Source: Candidatus Methanophagales archaeon (GTDB lineage: Archaea; Halobacteriota; Syntropharchaeia; Alkanophagales; Methanospirareceae). From it: DNA of 44,005 nt. The position numbers were made by a program, and so were the translations under genes. The stretch's first letter is position 1. Each line of letters begins with the position of its first letter. The stretch is taken from assembly GCA_030602585.1 (NCBI GenBank), contig JAUVZJ010000012.1:1-44005 (forward strand), given 5' to 3'. Below the pieces are notes generated by a model. That model saw nothing but the letters and a program-made list of their open reading frames with translations. It did not search any database and was not told the DNA's origin. This document shows positions 15,718 through 24,441 of the stretch, in pieces.

Positions 15718-16701
15718 ATGAGCCATACAGCATACGTAGTATTTACGGTATTCAGTCAGATGGCAGTGGGCGCGCTGATAGCAATGGTCATCGCGGATTT
15801 CCTCGGAAAGGATAAGAAGTTCTTTGAAACTGCGAGTTGGGTTATCGTTCCGGCGGTGATAATCTCCCTCGTGGCGATACTTTCGCACGAGGCACGACCG
15901 CTTCTGGCGATGATGACGATGAGTGCAAACGTTGGGTCGTCATGGCTGAGCAGAGAATCGCTTATGTTGACGGTATTTGCCATCTTGGCAGTGATATACA
16001 CATGTCTATGGATATTTGAACCAGAATACGGCAGTTTCAAGCGGATCTGTAAACCCGTTCATGGCTTGATAGCGAAGATAGCAAAACCCTTCGTACCTTT
16101 CAGGAAGCCCCTTGGAATCATATTTGCACTGGTTGGAATAGCCTTCCTCTTCATAAGCGCCAGGGCATATATGTTGTTAGGACTGCCAGCGATGAACCAC
16201 ATCACAACACCACTATTCTTCATTGTGACCGCATTGCTCACCGGAACAATGCTCGTAGCTGCGGTTCTCTCCATCAAGTACATGATGGCGCCGAAGGAGT
16301 ATGCAGAACCATTGGGTGCTTATTTAGGCGTGGCATGGAAGGTGGTTCTGGGGTCTGTGATTGCGGGAATCATCGTCCTTGCTGGGTATCTGCGGATACT
16401 AAAAGGAGCTGCAGCTTCGTATGGTGCAGAGCTTGCCCAGGGAATGACGCTGACGAATATATTAAGCGGGGAAATGACGACTGTCTTCTGGCTATATGTA
16501 GCGATAGGGTTTATATTGACAGTGATTCTCGTTGCTGCGGTCGCTGCATTCCTGAAGAAGGACGTCTCAAAGGCAGCGGTTCTTTCGATCGTCCTCTTTG
16601 CATCTGTTCTTGTCGGTGAACTCATGGGGAGGCTGGTGCTCTTCGGTGCGAACGTGCCCCTTGGTGAAGTCATGCCCTACGTCCTATCATCAATAATATA
16701 A
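15718..16701 (+). CDS. DmsC-type membrane anchor subunit
   Basis: A 327-residue integral membrane protein with about eight hydrophobic helices. The N-terminal VFTVFSQMAVGALIA, then SHEARPLLAMM, SSWLSRE (about 78-84) and the C-terminal ELMGRLVLFGANV are features of the DmsC family, the quinol-reactive anchors of DMSO reductase-like complexes. FDH-N normally uses a diheme cytochrome b anchor (FdnI) instead, so the combination here is unusual. It would pass electrons between the ferredoxin subunit and a membrane carrier such as menaquinone or methanophenazine; which carrier cannot be read. It follows the beta subunit by 7 bases and ends before a strong hairpin. Confidence 0.85.
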   Translation: MSHTAYVVFTVFSQMAVGALIAMVIADFLGKDKKFFETASWVIVPAVIISLVAILSHEARPLLAMMTMSANVGSSWLSRESLMLTVFAILAVIYTCLWIFEPEYGSFKRICKPVHGLIAKIAKPFVPFRKPLGIIFALVGIAFLFISARAYMLLGLPAMNHITTPLFFIVTALLTGTMLVAAVLSIKYMMAPKEYAEPLGAYLGVAWKVVLGSVIAGIIVLAGYLRILKGAAASYGAELAQGMTLTNILSGEMTTVFWLYVAIGFILTVILVAAVAAFLKKDVSKAAVLSIVLFASVLVGELMGRLVLFGANVPLGEVMPYVLSSII

Positions 16702-16714
16702 AAAAGAAAAAAAT

Positions 16715-16770
16715 GGTTGTGGAATCAAACTTTAAAAAGTTTGAGCAATTCCACAACCCATTATTTTTTG
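16715..16770. terminator. Long hairpin terminator between convergent genes
   Basis: GGTTGTGGAAT (16715-16725) pairs perfectly with ATTCCACAACC (16748-16758). Inside it CAAACTTT (16726-16733) pairs with AAAGTTTG (16736-16743). A T-rich tract follows on the plus strand and an A-rich tract precedes it, so it can serve both the operon ending at 16701 and the glycosyltransferase ending at 16794. Confidence 0.75.
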
Positions 16771-16793
16771 TCGTTTTCGATTTGAAGAAATCG

Positions 16794-17885
16794 TTAAATC
16801 TCCCTTCTTTCTCCAACTTCTTCAAGTTGTTGTAAATGCTTTAATATACTCGCACCGCAATCTTCCCACGTGCTTAACTTTCCGGATTTCTCGTAACTCC
16901 TCCTTCCAAATCGCTCTCTCAACTCTGCATCAGAGGCAAGTTTATCTATGGCATCCGCAAGCGAGTCAACATCCCCCGGCGGGACAAGAAATCCATTCCC
17001 CTCATCTTCGACCAGTTCAGGTATTCCTCCGACACGAGTGGCAACGATTGGTAAGCCAAATGACATCGCCTCCGCAAATACTATCCCAAAAGGTTCATAA
17101 AGAGAAGGCAAAACAAATATGTCTGCTTCGGAATAGAATTTCCTCAGGTCTTCTAATCCCACCACTCCGTGAAATATCACCCTCTCTTCAAGCCCCCAAT
17201 CCACCACTCTTTCCTTAAGTCTTTTGCTATACGCGGGGTCAATGCAGTCATCCCCAACCACATCGAGCTTCATCTCTGGATGTTTGTTATTCAGACGATG
17301 AATCGCCTCTATAAGCGTATCCAGGCCTTTACGTGGGTCACAAATAGCAACAGAAAGGAGTTTTATGCCTCCATGAGGTGCCCTTACCAGTTCTCTTTTC
17401 CCCGCTGAAGGCATGTCAAAACCAGGATAAACTACCTCTATGAATTCGCCCGGAATACCCATACCTTCAATTTCTTCCTTTGTATGTTTGCTGTTGGCGA
17501 TAATAAGGTGAGCGCTCTTGAGCATGATTTTTTCAACATATCTGACAAAATGTGCTTTCCAACCTTTAGCTGCCTTCCACCACAGAAGATGAACAATGAC
17601 AACGATTTTTGTTCTCTTCACATACCGTAGCCAGAAATTGAAAAGAAAAAGAGCAGGATGAGCCATCTCGTCTTCCAGCACGAAATCGTAGCCTCGCCTG
17701 AAAAACTGTAAAATGAGCGATAAATTTGAGAATAGATGAAGTATATAGGGATAAGGTGCTTCTCGAATGCTAATTACATCTACCTCAACGCCCTCCCCCA
17801 TTAGATATTCAACCAATTTCCTCTCGTATAAATATCCACCCGTTAATCTGTTTATGTCCCCTATGATAAGTTTAGCAATCTTCAT
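16794..17885 (-). CDS. GT4-family glycosyltransferase
   Basis: A 363-residue GT-B-fold enzyme that transfers sugar from a nucleotide-sugar donor, probably for surface glycans or glycolipids. The C-terminal half has the glycosyltransferase group 1 signatures: AICDPRKGLDTLIEA, HGVVGLEDLRKFYSEADIFVLPS (in part) and the E-X7-E motif in EPFGIVFAE, followed by MSFGLPIVATRVGGIPELV. The N-terminal half is a variable acceptor domain beginning with a GDINRLTGG phrase. The ATG at 17885 is preferred to a TTG at 17891. It directly follows the methyltransferase gene and is co-transcribed with it. Donor and acceptor are unknown. Confidence 0.85.
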   Translation of the reverse strand: MKIAKLIIGDINRLTGGYLYERKLVEYLMGEGVEVDVISIREAPYPYILHLFSNLSLILQFFRRGYDFVLEDEMAHPALFLFNFWLRYVKRTKIVVIVHLLWWKAAKGWKAHFVRYVEKIMLKSAHLIIANSKHTKEEIEGMGIPGEFIEVVYPGFDMPSAGKRELVRAPHGGIKLLSVAICDPRKGLDTLIEAIHRLNNKHPEMKLDVVGDDCIDPAYSKRLKERVVDWGLEERVIFHGVVGLEDLRKFYSEADIFVLPSLYEPFGIVFAEAMSFGLPIVATRVGGIPELVEDEGNGFLVPPGDVDSLADAIDKLASDAELRERFGRRSYEKSGKLSTWEDCGASILKHLQQLEEVGERREI

Positions 17886-17891
17886 TTTCAA

Positions 17892-18860
17892 TCAACAGAT
17901 TTCTGGCTTTCCTGAAGCGAGCTGATTTAGATTAGGACTGACCACAGCTTCAATTGCTATTCCTTTCCCCATCCTCTCCCCCAGGGCATATATCGGATAA
18001 TAGACGATATTCGGGATAAGCGATATACCTACCTCCTTTATCCCATACTTTCGCCACTCATTTGCTCCCGCAGATATTACAAGCCTTTTCACCTCGAACC
18101 CGAGGATTTCGCATGCTTTTCTGAATGTGGCTTCTGTAAATCCAATCAGGTGAAAAGGATAAGAAAAAGGGCTTAATATGGGCGACCGCTTATGAAGAAG
18201 GGATTTAAAAACAAAGCTGCGAAATCTATTGATCAGCGCATCTTCATTTGTTACGGTTATATAAGCGACTCCATGCGAGTTCAGTATCCGGCGGATTTCT
18301 TTAAGCATTTTCATAGGTTGTGGGACATGCTCCAATACGCTATCTATATATACCACGTCAAAAAAACGTTCAGGATAATTCGCTTCCTCTAATTGACCAG
18401 AAAAAGCATCTATTCCATGCTTTTCTTTCACCTCGGCTGCGAAGAACGAAGATACATCCTGTCCATAAACGTCCCAGCATCGTCTCATTGCCTCTTCTAA
18501 ACCGTATCCGAGTCCGCATCCTACTTCAAGAAATCGGGATATTTTAAATGGAACATATTGCTCAACGGCATCTAAACGGCGCTGAGGGTTGACCTTTGTC
18601 TTAACCCTCTTCCACCATCCGCTCATTTCCGGAAAATAATCGCTATTGTAGATATTTTGGATGTCTTCGGGGCTCCAAAAAGGCATAGGCTGCGTGTAAT
18701 AGAAACCGCAGTGTTTACATCTCACTATAAATACTTCTTTCAAGTTCAAGGTGGGAGAGAATTCCATTGCTGTTTTTGGTATTCCAAGTCGCTCAAAATC
18801 ATTCTTACCGCATATATCACAGGGAACACGTTTGAACACGGTATGCTTTTTATCTCTCAT
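17892..18860 (-). CDS. Class I SAM-dependent methyltransferase with N-terminal zinc-ribbon-like motif
   Basis: A 322-residue methyltransferase. Paired CXXC motifs at C14/C17 and C48/C51 look like a small zinc ribbon. The SAM-binding motif I, FLEVGCGLGYG, is at about 110-120, and the later DVVYIDSVLEHVPQPMKML region is typical of the Methyltransf_11/23 families often found in glycan gene clusters. Start at ATG 18860: a longer reading frame back to 19088 would run through the divergent gene's start and encodes an unrelated hydrophobic stretch. Together with the following glycosyltransferase it probably modifies a surface sugar or lipid; the substrate is unknown. Confidence 0.8.
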   Translation of the reverse strand: MRDKKHTVFKRVPCDICGKNDFERLGIPKTAMEFSPTLNLKEVFIVRCKHCGFYYTQPMPFWSPEDIQNIYNSDYFPEMSGWWKRVKTKVNPQRRLDAVEQYVPFKISRFLEVGCGLGYGLEEAMRRCWDVYGQDVSSFFAAEVKEKHGIDAFSGQLEEANYPERFFDVVYIDSVLEHVPQPMKMLKEIRRILNSHGVAYITVTNEDALINRFRSFVFKSLLHKRSPILSPFSYPFHLIGFTEATFRKACEILGFEVKRLVISAGANEWRKYGIKEVGISLIPNIVYYPIYALGERMGKGIAIEAVVSPNLNQLASGKPEIC

Positions 18861-18888
18861 TTTTTGTGTGAGACGCTGTGTATTCTTG

Positions 18889-18902
18889 TGGTTTATAAAA
18901 GT
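18889..18902. promoter_or_regulatory. Shared bidirectional TATA box
   Basis: TTTATAAAA at 18892-18900 reads as a TATA box on both strands. It lies about 27-30 bases from ATG 18925 on the plus strand and about 35 bases from ATG 18860 on the minus strand. Neither start has a good ribosome site, so both messages are probably leaderless or nearly so. Confidence 0.45.
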
Positions 18903-18924
18903 AACTAAACACCTATAATTGATA

Positions 18925-19515
18925 ATGGAAATGAATATGAAAGAAAAGATGGAGATGGTGATGCAGATGAGGCTGATAGCATTCGCCAAACTCGTCATTC
19001 CCTTTTGTATCGCTGGTGCCACAGTGCTATTCTTCTGGCTCTTCGTTGAGCCGGAGGTGTATGCAGGATATGCGGAGGTGTTCCTCACTTATACGTTTAT
19101 ACCTTTTGGCGGTCCGATAGCTGCCATTCCATTAGGCTTAGATGGACTCGGAACCAGTCATGCAGCAGGCCTTGTATCCTTTATTGTTTTCACAGATGCC
19201 GTTCTCGCTATGTTTTTGGTCTGGAACTTCGATTATGCAAAGAAAATACCAGGTATAGGAAAACTTGTAGAAAGAGCAGAGGAAAGTGGCGAGAAGGCAA
19301 TAAGTAAATATAAATGGGTAAAGCGATTTGGGGTTATAGGGGTTGTCGTTATAGTTGTATTTCCGCTTCAATGGACGGGAGCGGCGGTAGGTGCAATAGT
19401 AGGTAGGCTAATAGGAATGCCCTCTTTGATAACCTGGTTTGCGGTGGTTATTGGCACTTTTATCCGTTCTACGCTTACAGCACTTATTTCTATTGGCGTA
19501 TTGTCATTCCTGTAA
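18925..19515 (+). CDS. Putative small multidrug export protein family membrane protein
   Basis: A membrane protein of about 196 residues resembling the Sm_multidrug_ex family (PF06695 type), whose real function is poorly known. Evidence is the early PFGGPIAAIPLGLDGLG phrase and the later VVFPLQWTGAAVGAIVGRLIG phrase, matching the family's two conserved Pro/Gly motifs, with about five hydrophobic helices. The N-terminus has many in-frame ATGs (18925, 18931, 18937 and more). 18925 fits a leaderless start given the TATA box at 18892. The stop codon is only five bases before the mature 5' end of tRNA-Ser, so the two may share a transcript. Confidence 0.65.
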   Translation: MEMNMKEKMEMVMQMRLIAFAKLVIPFCIAGATVLFFWLFVEPEVYAGYAEVFLTYTFIPFGGPIAAIPLGLDGLGTSHAAGLVSFIVFTDAVLAMFLVWNFDYAKKIPGIGKLVERAEESGEKAISKYKWVKRFGVIGVVVIVVFPLQWTGAAVGAIVGRLIGMPSLITWFAVVIGTFIRSTLTALISIGVLSFL

Positions 19516-19520
19516 TTATA

Positions 19521-19606
19521 GCCAGGGTGGCAGAGTGGACAAATGCGGTGGCCTCGAGAGTCACTGTCCCGCAAGGGACGCTCAGGTTCAAATCCTGACC
19601 CTGGCG
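19521..19606 (+). tRNA. tRNA-Ser (anticodon CGA)
   Basis: A complete class II tRNA. The acceptor arm GCCAGGG (19521-19527) pairs with CCCTGGC (19599-19605), with discriminator G at 19606 and no encoded CCA. The anticodon stem GTGGC/GTCAC encloses the loop CTCGAGA, with anticodon CGA at 19555-19557, reading UCG. The long variable arm TGTCCC-GCAA-GGGACG marks it as serine. The T-loop TTCAAAT closes a TCAGG/CCTGA stem. No intron is seen. The cobS stop codon begins at the very next base on the other strand. Confidence 0.95.
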
Positions 19607-20398
19607 TTAAGAAAAGAGTATTGCCCACATAAGTAGCGTTGCACATCTTGCGAGCTCGTTAGAAGCACCTATGACATCGCCACTTACCGCACCAAATTTC
19701 TTTTTCGCACCGTAAGAAATAAAAATTGCGACTGCGACGCCGGTAAACACGATAAAGAACCGAAAATGAAAAGAACCAGCAAAAATTAAAGCAATGAGCA
19801 CGGAAGAAAGAAGAGCAACCACGTATTTCAGCAGAGAGGAAGACCGTATAAACAAAGCCCCCATTCCCTGTCCCATTCCCCCTTCTACATCGAATCCTTT
19901 GCCAAGTAACGTGCAAGTATTCATGCTTATCTTTGCTGAAACCTCTGCGATTACGAACACCGAAGCAAAATAATAAAATGAGACTGAATCAAAGTTAAAA
20001 GTAGCCTCTGTGAAGTCTCCGCATACGGTCTTAATAGCAAATAAACTCAAGAGTAGCACAAAGATAGCAGCGAACAAGCCCGCTATTCCTATTTTCTCGT
20101 CCTTCATCGCTTTTATCTTTTCTTTTCTGCCTCCACTTGCCATTAATCCGTCGAAGAAATCCGCTAAACCATCCAGATGCATCAAACCCGTGACGAGATA
20201 AATAGCGAGAAGCGTGAGCAAAGAAGCGATTTCAGTTGCCGAAACTAAGAATCCAAAAGAAACAAATGCTGCTGCCGATACGAGTAAGCCAATCAATAAA
20301 GCCGCGAAAGGGAAGAGGTAACTCCTGACTGCTACTTCTTCTATTTTTATTTCTTTTCTTACGGGTATTTGCGTCAAGAAACTGATTATATCGAGCAT
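19607..20398 (-). CDS. cobS: Adenosylcobinamide-GDP ribazoletransferase (cobalamin synthase)
   Basis: CobS is the membrane enzyme that joins adenosylcobinamide-GDP with alpha-ribazole (or its phosphate) in the last steps of cobamide synthesis. The 263-residue protein has about seven hydrophobic helices. The family signature GLMHLDGLADFFDG is at about 71-84, followed by RKEKIKAMKDEKIGIAG (about 91-107). Cobamides serve the corrinoid methyltransferases of methane- and methanogenesis-type metabolism. It starts 3 bases after the nitroreductase gene and is cotranscribed. Its stop codon abuts the tRNA-Ser gene with no spacer. Confidence 0.93.
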   Translation of the reverse strand: MLDIISFLTQIPVRKEIKIEEVAVRSYLFPFAALLIGLLVSAAAFVSFGFLVSATEIASLLTLLAIYLVTGLMHLDGLADFFDGLMASGGRKEKIKAMKDEKIGIAGLFAAIFVLLLSLFAIKTVCGDFTEATFNFDSVSFYYFASVFVIAEVSAKISMNTCTLLGKGFDVEGGMGQGMGALFIRSSSLLKYVVALLSSVLIALIFAGSFHFRFFIVFTGVAVAIFISYGAKKKFGAVSGDVIGASNELARCATLLMWAILFS

Positions 20399-20401
20399 TG
20401 T

Positions 20402-21148
20402 TTATCCTTTTCTTCCAACGGGCATTATATATAGTGGATTTTCTTGCTCTTCCGCATTCACGATTTCTTTTACTTTATCCTCACTAAATGCGCCTATGAC
20501 TACCGTTCCGAGGTCTAAGGAAACAGCCTGCAAATAAACGTTTTGTGCCGCATGCCCGGCTTCCATACGCGCATATCTAATTCCTCTTTCTTTGTATTTC
20601 ACTGTTGTTCGCTCATAAACCGCAGTGAATACGATGTCTATGGCTGCGTCTTTTACGTGTTCTTGGTTCGGTCCGAGAGCAGCTTCTGCAAGCTCAGCCC
20701 TTATGTCGCCATCCTTAACTTTTTCCAGTTCATGTTCTTCCGGTCTATACCTGTAAGCGCCTTTGTCAATGCCCTCTACATCTCCTGCAACCAAGTATAA
20801 TTCAAGCGGATAGAGTGCACCAGCAGAAGGTGCTGTTCTTCCTCCCCAAGGCGAGGTAATACCCTGAGCAGCCCAGAGTAGCTGCGATACCTCCTCAATG
20901 GTTAAATTATCACCGGAATAAGCCCTTATTGACCTTCTTTTCGATAATGCCTCTTCCACCGATATGTTACCTGCATATCTTGGCTCTGGAAGTTTTATTC
21001 TTCCTCCTATCTCTATTTTCTGCATAGTTTCCTCTTCTACGGGCTCTGCTGTTTTGTCCGGAATAAGAAGAGAAAGCGATATTGCTATTGCCGTTACTAA
21101 TACGATTACTATAACCACGCTTATTATGGTTTTAGTTGGCATTCTCAT
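20402..21148 (-). CDS. SagB/ThcOx-type nitroreductase-family dehydrogenase, membrane-anchored
   Basis: A 248-residue FMN-type oxidoreductase anchored by an N-terminal helix (about 7-30). The catalytic domain starts with SVEEALSKRRSIRAYSG (about 63-79) and has SQLLWAAQGI, then the SagB-type TAPSAGALYPLELYLVAG (in part) and GHAAQNVYLQAVSLDLGTV. Such single-domain archaeal members have no agreed substrate. BluB, which makes the lower base of B12, belongs to the same broad fold, and this gene is cotranscribed with cobS, so a role in cobamide lower-ligand chemistry is possible but weakly supported. An alternative ATG lies at 21142. The tRNA-Asp gene ends about 20 bases upstream on the same strand. 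Confidence 0.8.
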   Translation of the reverse strand: MRMPTKTIISVVIVIVLVTAIAISLSLLIPDKTAEPVEEETMQKIEIGGRIKLPEPRYAGNISVEEALSKRRSIRAYSGDNLTIEEVSQLLWAAQGITSPWGGRTAPSAGALYPLELYLVAGDVEGIDKGAYRYRPEEHELEKVKDGDIRAELAEAALGPNQEHVKDAAIDIVFTAVYERTTVKYKERGIRYARMEAGHAAQNVYLQAVSLDLGTVVIGAFSEDKVKEIVNAEEQENPLYIMPVGRKG

Positions 21149-21167
21149 AGCTTGTAATTGAGTTCAA

Positions 21168-21240
21168 CGCCCAGGTCGGGATTTGAACCCGAGTCCGAGC
21201 CTCGACAGGGCTCAATGATAGGCCGCTACACCACCCGGGC
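21168..21240 (-). tRNA. tRNA-Asp (anticodon GTC)
   Basis: On the minus strand the acceptor GCCCGGG pairs with CCTGGGC (one G-U pair), with discriminator G at 21168 and no encoded CCA. The anticodon stem GAGCC/GGCTC encloses the loop CTGTCGA, with anticodon GTC for aspartate. The T-loop TTCAAAT closes a CGGG/CCCG-type stem. A TATA-like TTATAAAG lies about 20-26 bases upstream (near 21258-21266). The SagB gene follows closely downstream and may be cotranscribed. Confidence 0.95.
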
Positions 21241-21299
21241 TTTTATGCTTTATTATGCTTTATAATCCATTTATACATTATATAACTTATATCTTTACG

Positions 21300-21360
21300 A
21301 AATAAGTTTTAAATGTCAAATCTTTCTAACAAAAAAGAAAAGCAAAAGTGAGAAGTGATA
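21300..21360 (+). promoter_or_regulatory. EF-2 promoter and ribosome site
   Basis: AGTTTTAAATG (about 21304-21314) is a TATA-like box. GTGATAAG at 21355-21362 is an archaeal ribosome-binding site placed before the ATG at 21367. This makes the GTG at 21355 part of the ribosome site and not the start codon. Confidence 0.5.
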
Positions 21361-21366
21361 AGTGGA

Positions 21367-23553
21367 ATGGCAACAAGAGGTAAGAAGGCAGCGGAAAAGG
21401 TGAAAGTATTGATGGACAAGACGGAGCGAATAAGAAACATAGGCATCATCGCTCATATAGACCACGGGAAGACTACTTTGACAGATAACCTACTCGCAGG
21501 AGCAGGGATAATATCGAAAGAATTAGCAGGCGAGCAACTGTTTACGGATTTTTATTATCTGGAACAAGAAAGAGGGATAACGATATTTGCTGCAAATGCA
21601 TCTATGGTTTATGATTACAAGGGTGAAGATTATCTCATAAATCTTATAGATACGCCGGGGCACGTTGACTTCGGTGGCGATGTGACGAGGGCGTTGAGAG
21701 CCGTTGACGGTGCCGTGGTTGTCGTTGATGCCGTGGAGGGTGCTATGCCGCAGACCGAGACCGTTCTGAGGCAGGCGATGAAAGAAAACGTGAAACCCGT
21801 TCTCGTCATTAACAAAGTTGATAGGATGATAAACGAGCTGAAAGTGGATGTGCAAGAGATGCAAATCCGGCTCGGCAAGATAATAGACAAGGTAAACAAG
21901 CTGATGCAGGGGATGAAAAAGGATAGATACGAGGAATGGAAGCTGGATGCAGCAAAAGGCAATGTCGCTTTTGGCTCCGCGTTATATAACTGGGCTATTA
22001 GTGTTCCGACCATGAAGAAGACAGGGGTTGGCTTCAAGGAGGTAATCGAGTATTGTAAGCAGGAGAACATGAAGGAATTGGCGATAAAGTGCCCCGCTTA
22101 TGAAGCCATTCTTAATATGGTGACAGAGCATCTTCCTAATCCTTTAGAAGCACAAAAGAATCGAGTTCCGGTGATATGGCGTGGAGATGCCGGAAGTGAG
22201 ATAGGGAAGAGCATGGCGAGCTGTGATAGGGATGGAGAAGTCGCTTTTATGGTTACCGACGTATCTGTGGACCCGCATGCAGGAGAAGTTGCCACCGGCA
22301 GACTTTTTAGTGGAACCGTGGAAAAAGGCAAGGAATTATTCGTCTCCGGCATGTATAAAAAGAACAGAATTCAGCAGGCATGTATATTTATGGGCGAGGA
22401 GCGTGTAGAAGTGGATAAGATACCTGCGGGCAACATAGCGGCACTCGTGGGGCTGAAGGAAGCTATGGTGGGTTCCACGCTTTCTACTGCTGAGATGGTT
22501 CCATTTGAAAGCATAAAGCATTACAGTGAGCCTGTCGTTACGGTTGCGGTGGAAGCGAAGAGCACGAAAGACCTGCCTCGACTGATAGATGTAATCAAGA
22601 AGTTTGCGAAAGAAGACCCGATGATACGTGTGGAGATAAACGAGGAGACCGGTGAACATTTAGTCTCGGGAATGGGCGAGTTGCATCTCGAAATAATCAC
22701 GCACCGGATAGAGCAGGATGAGAAAGTTCCTATAATCGCTTCACCACCCATTGTCGTTTTTCGTGAGTCAGTGGAAGGAAAGGCAGGTCCCGTGGAAGGG
22801 AAATCGCCTAACCGGCACAATAAGTTCTATTTTGTAGTCGAACCGCTGGGTGCAGAAGTAGTGGAAAAGATACAGAGTGAAGGTATAACCGTGGGCAAAG
22901 ACAAGGTCTTGATGCGCGATAAGCTGATGGAAGCGGGAATGGACAAACTGGAAGCAAAGAAAGTCGTTAATATCCTCGAGGGTAACGTGTTGGTGGACAT
23001 GACAAAAGGGGTTCAATATCTGCGAGAGACGATGGAGTTAATTCAAGAGGGGTTTGAGGAGGTGATGCTGAAAGGACCTTTGGCAAAGGAGAAGTGCAGG
23101 GGTGTAAAAGTAAAATTGATGGACGTGAAGTTGCACGATGATTCGATACACCGCGGACCTGCACAGGTTATTCCAGCGGTGCGAAGCGCTATACTTGCCG
23201 CTATGTTGCTTGCGAAAGCAACCTTCCTTGAACCCATACAGGAGGTATTCATAAGCATACCGCAGAATTTGCTTGGTAACGTAACGCGCGAGATACAGGG
23301 TAGAAGAGGGCAAATAATGGACATAATAACCGAAGACGAGATGGTGTCATTGAAGTCCGAATCGCCAGTGGCAGAGATGTTTGGCTTCGCTGGCGACATA
23401 AGGTCCGCAACCGAGGGAAGAGCGCTGTGGAGCACCGAGTTCGCTGGCTTCAAGCCCATACCTCAAAGTCTGTTCGGCGAAAAGGTGATGGAAGTGAGGG
23501 AAAGGAAAGGGATGAAGCTGGAAATGCCAAAAGCAGCCGATTTCGTGTCTTAA
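21367..23553 (+). CDS. fusA: Translation elongation factor 2
   Basis: aEF-2, the GTPase that moves tRNAs and mRNA through the ribosome; 728 residues, normal for archaea. The GTP-binding motifs are clear: [18 protein letters not shown] and NKVDR, plus the QERGITI switch. H595 in SIHRGPAQ is the diphthamide-modified histidine of archaea and eukaryotes. The start is taken at ATG 21367 because GTGATAAG just upstream fits a ribosome site. The stop codon overlaps the hemC stop by two or three bases on the other strand, so the two genes converge with no spacer. Confidence 0.97.
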   Translation: MATRGKKAAEKVKVLMDKTERIRNIGIIAHIDHGKTTLTDNLLAGAGIISKELAGEQLFTDFYYLEQERGITIFAANASMVYDYKGEDYLINLIDTPGHVDFGGDVTRALRAVDGAVVVVDAVEGAMPQTETVLRQAMKENVKPVLVINKVDRMINELKVDVQEMQIRLGKIIDKVNKLMQGMKKDRYEEWKLDAAKGNVAFGSALYNWAISVPTMKKTGVGFKEVIEYCKQENMKELAIKCPAYEAILNMVTEHLPNPLEAQKNRVPVIWRGDAGSEIGKSMASCDRDGEVAFMVTDVSVDPHAGEVATGRLFSGTVEKGKELFVSGMYKKNRIQQACIFMGEERVEVDKIPAGNIAALVGLKEAMVGSTLSTAEMVPFESIKHYSEPVVTVAVEAKSTKDLPRLIDVIKKFAKEDPMIRVEINEETGEHLVSGMGELHLEIITHRIEQDEKVPIIASPPIVVFRESVEGKAGPVEGKSPNRHNKFYFVVEPLGAEVVEKIQSEGITVGKDKVLMRDKLMEAGMDKLEAKKVVNILEGNVLVDMTKGVQYLRETMELIQEGFEEVMLKGPLAKEKCRGVKVKLMDVKLHDDSIHRGPAQVIPAVRSAILAAMLLAKATFLEPIQEVFISIPQNLLGNVTREIQGRRGQIMDIITEDEMVSLKSESPVAEMFGFAGDIRSATEGRALWSTEFAGFKPIPQSLFGEKVMEVRERKGMKLEMPKAADFVS

Positions 23554-24422
23554 AAAGAGAAGTTTAGCGCAAATTCTCTCACCGCTTCCAAACGCTTGTC
23601 TTTACCAAGAACAACCTTCTTCAACATGTATTTTTCATCAGAAACACTGACATAGACCGCTAATTCAACCTCTTCTCCTTTACAATAAGCATGCACACCG
23701 ACTGGAATCGAACATCCGCCACCTATTACTCTTAATACTTCCTCCTCCACCTCCGCTTCTATCCTCGTCTCCGCATCGTCTATCCTCTTTAGAATCTCAC
23801 TATCCTCCGACCCTTTCCTCGCAACCACTGCAATTATCCCCTGTCCGGGTGAAGGGACAAAAGGGTCGCAATCAAGCCTTTCATATTCTATATCCAGGTT
23901 CATCCTCTCAAGCCCTGCTTCCGCAAGAATCACACCATCGTATTCGCCTCTTCTAAACTTCTCAATCCTCGTGTCCACATTACCCCTGATGTCCTTTATC
24001 CTTACTTTTACACCACTTTCCACCGTGTAATTCAAAAATTGATACTTCCGCCTCACACTTGAAGTCCCTATCACAGCACCGTCCGGCATATCGTCCAATC
24101 TATACTTCGACACCAGCGCATCATAAGGAGAATCACGAGGCAAAACCGCTGACATCTCCAACCCCTCATCCCTTTCCAAAGGTATATCCTTCATACTATG
24201 CACTGCAATGTCTATTTCTCGCGCTAAAAGCAGCATATCAAGTTTTTTAACGAAAACACCCATCGAAGGCATTTCATATAGTCCTCTGTCCGTCAAGACA
24301 TCGCCTAAACTCCGCACCGTCTTTATCGTAAGTTCATATCCCAATCCCAGCTCTCTCAACCTTTTACATGCCTTCTCAGCCTGCAATAGCGCCAGTTTAC
24401 TGCCTCTCGTCCCTACAATCAT
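23550..24422 (-). CDS. hemC: Hydroxymethylbilane synthase (porphobilinogen deaminase)
   Basis: HemC polymerises four porphobilinogens into hydroxymethylbilane, the precursor of all tetrapyrroles (heme, siroheme, cobamides, F430). The 290-residue protein starts at ATG 24422 with [16 protein letters not shown], the usual N-terminus; a longer frame to 24485 would overlap the upstream gene. The cofactor-attachment cysteine lies in the [14 protein letters not shown] signature. The phrase [13 protein letters not shown] and [16 protein letters not shown]-like region are also conserved. It follows the DUF61 gene by 19 bases. It would supply heme for the cytochromes and corrinoid for cobS. Confidence 0.95.
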   Translation of the reverse strand: MIVGTRGSKLALLQAEKACKRLRELGLGYELTIKTVRSLGDVLTDRGLYEMPSMGVFVKKLDMLLLAREIDIAVHSMKDIPLERDEGLEMSAVLPRDSPYDALVSKYRLDDMPDGAVIGTSSVRRKYQFLNYTVESGVKVRIKDIRGNVDTRIEKFRRGEYDGVILAEAGLERMNLDIEYERLDCDPFVPSPGQGIIAVVARKGSEDSEILKRIDDAETRIEAEVEEEVLRVIGGGCSIPVGVHAYCKGEEVELAVYVSVSDEKYMLKKVVLGKDKRLEAVREFALNFSF

Positions 24423-24441
24423 TTGTATTTTTACTTCTACT

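Noticed and set aside
18861-19088. N-terminal extension of the methyltransferase
   Set aside because: It would run through the promoter and start of the divergent membrane protein gene and adds an unrelated hydrophobic segment. The zinc-ribbon start at 18860 is natural.
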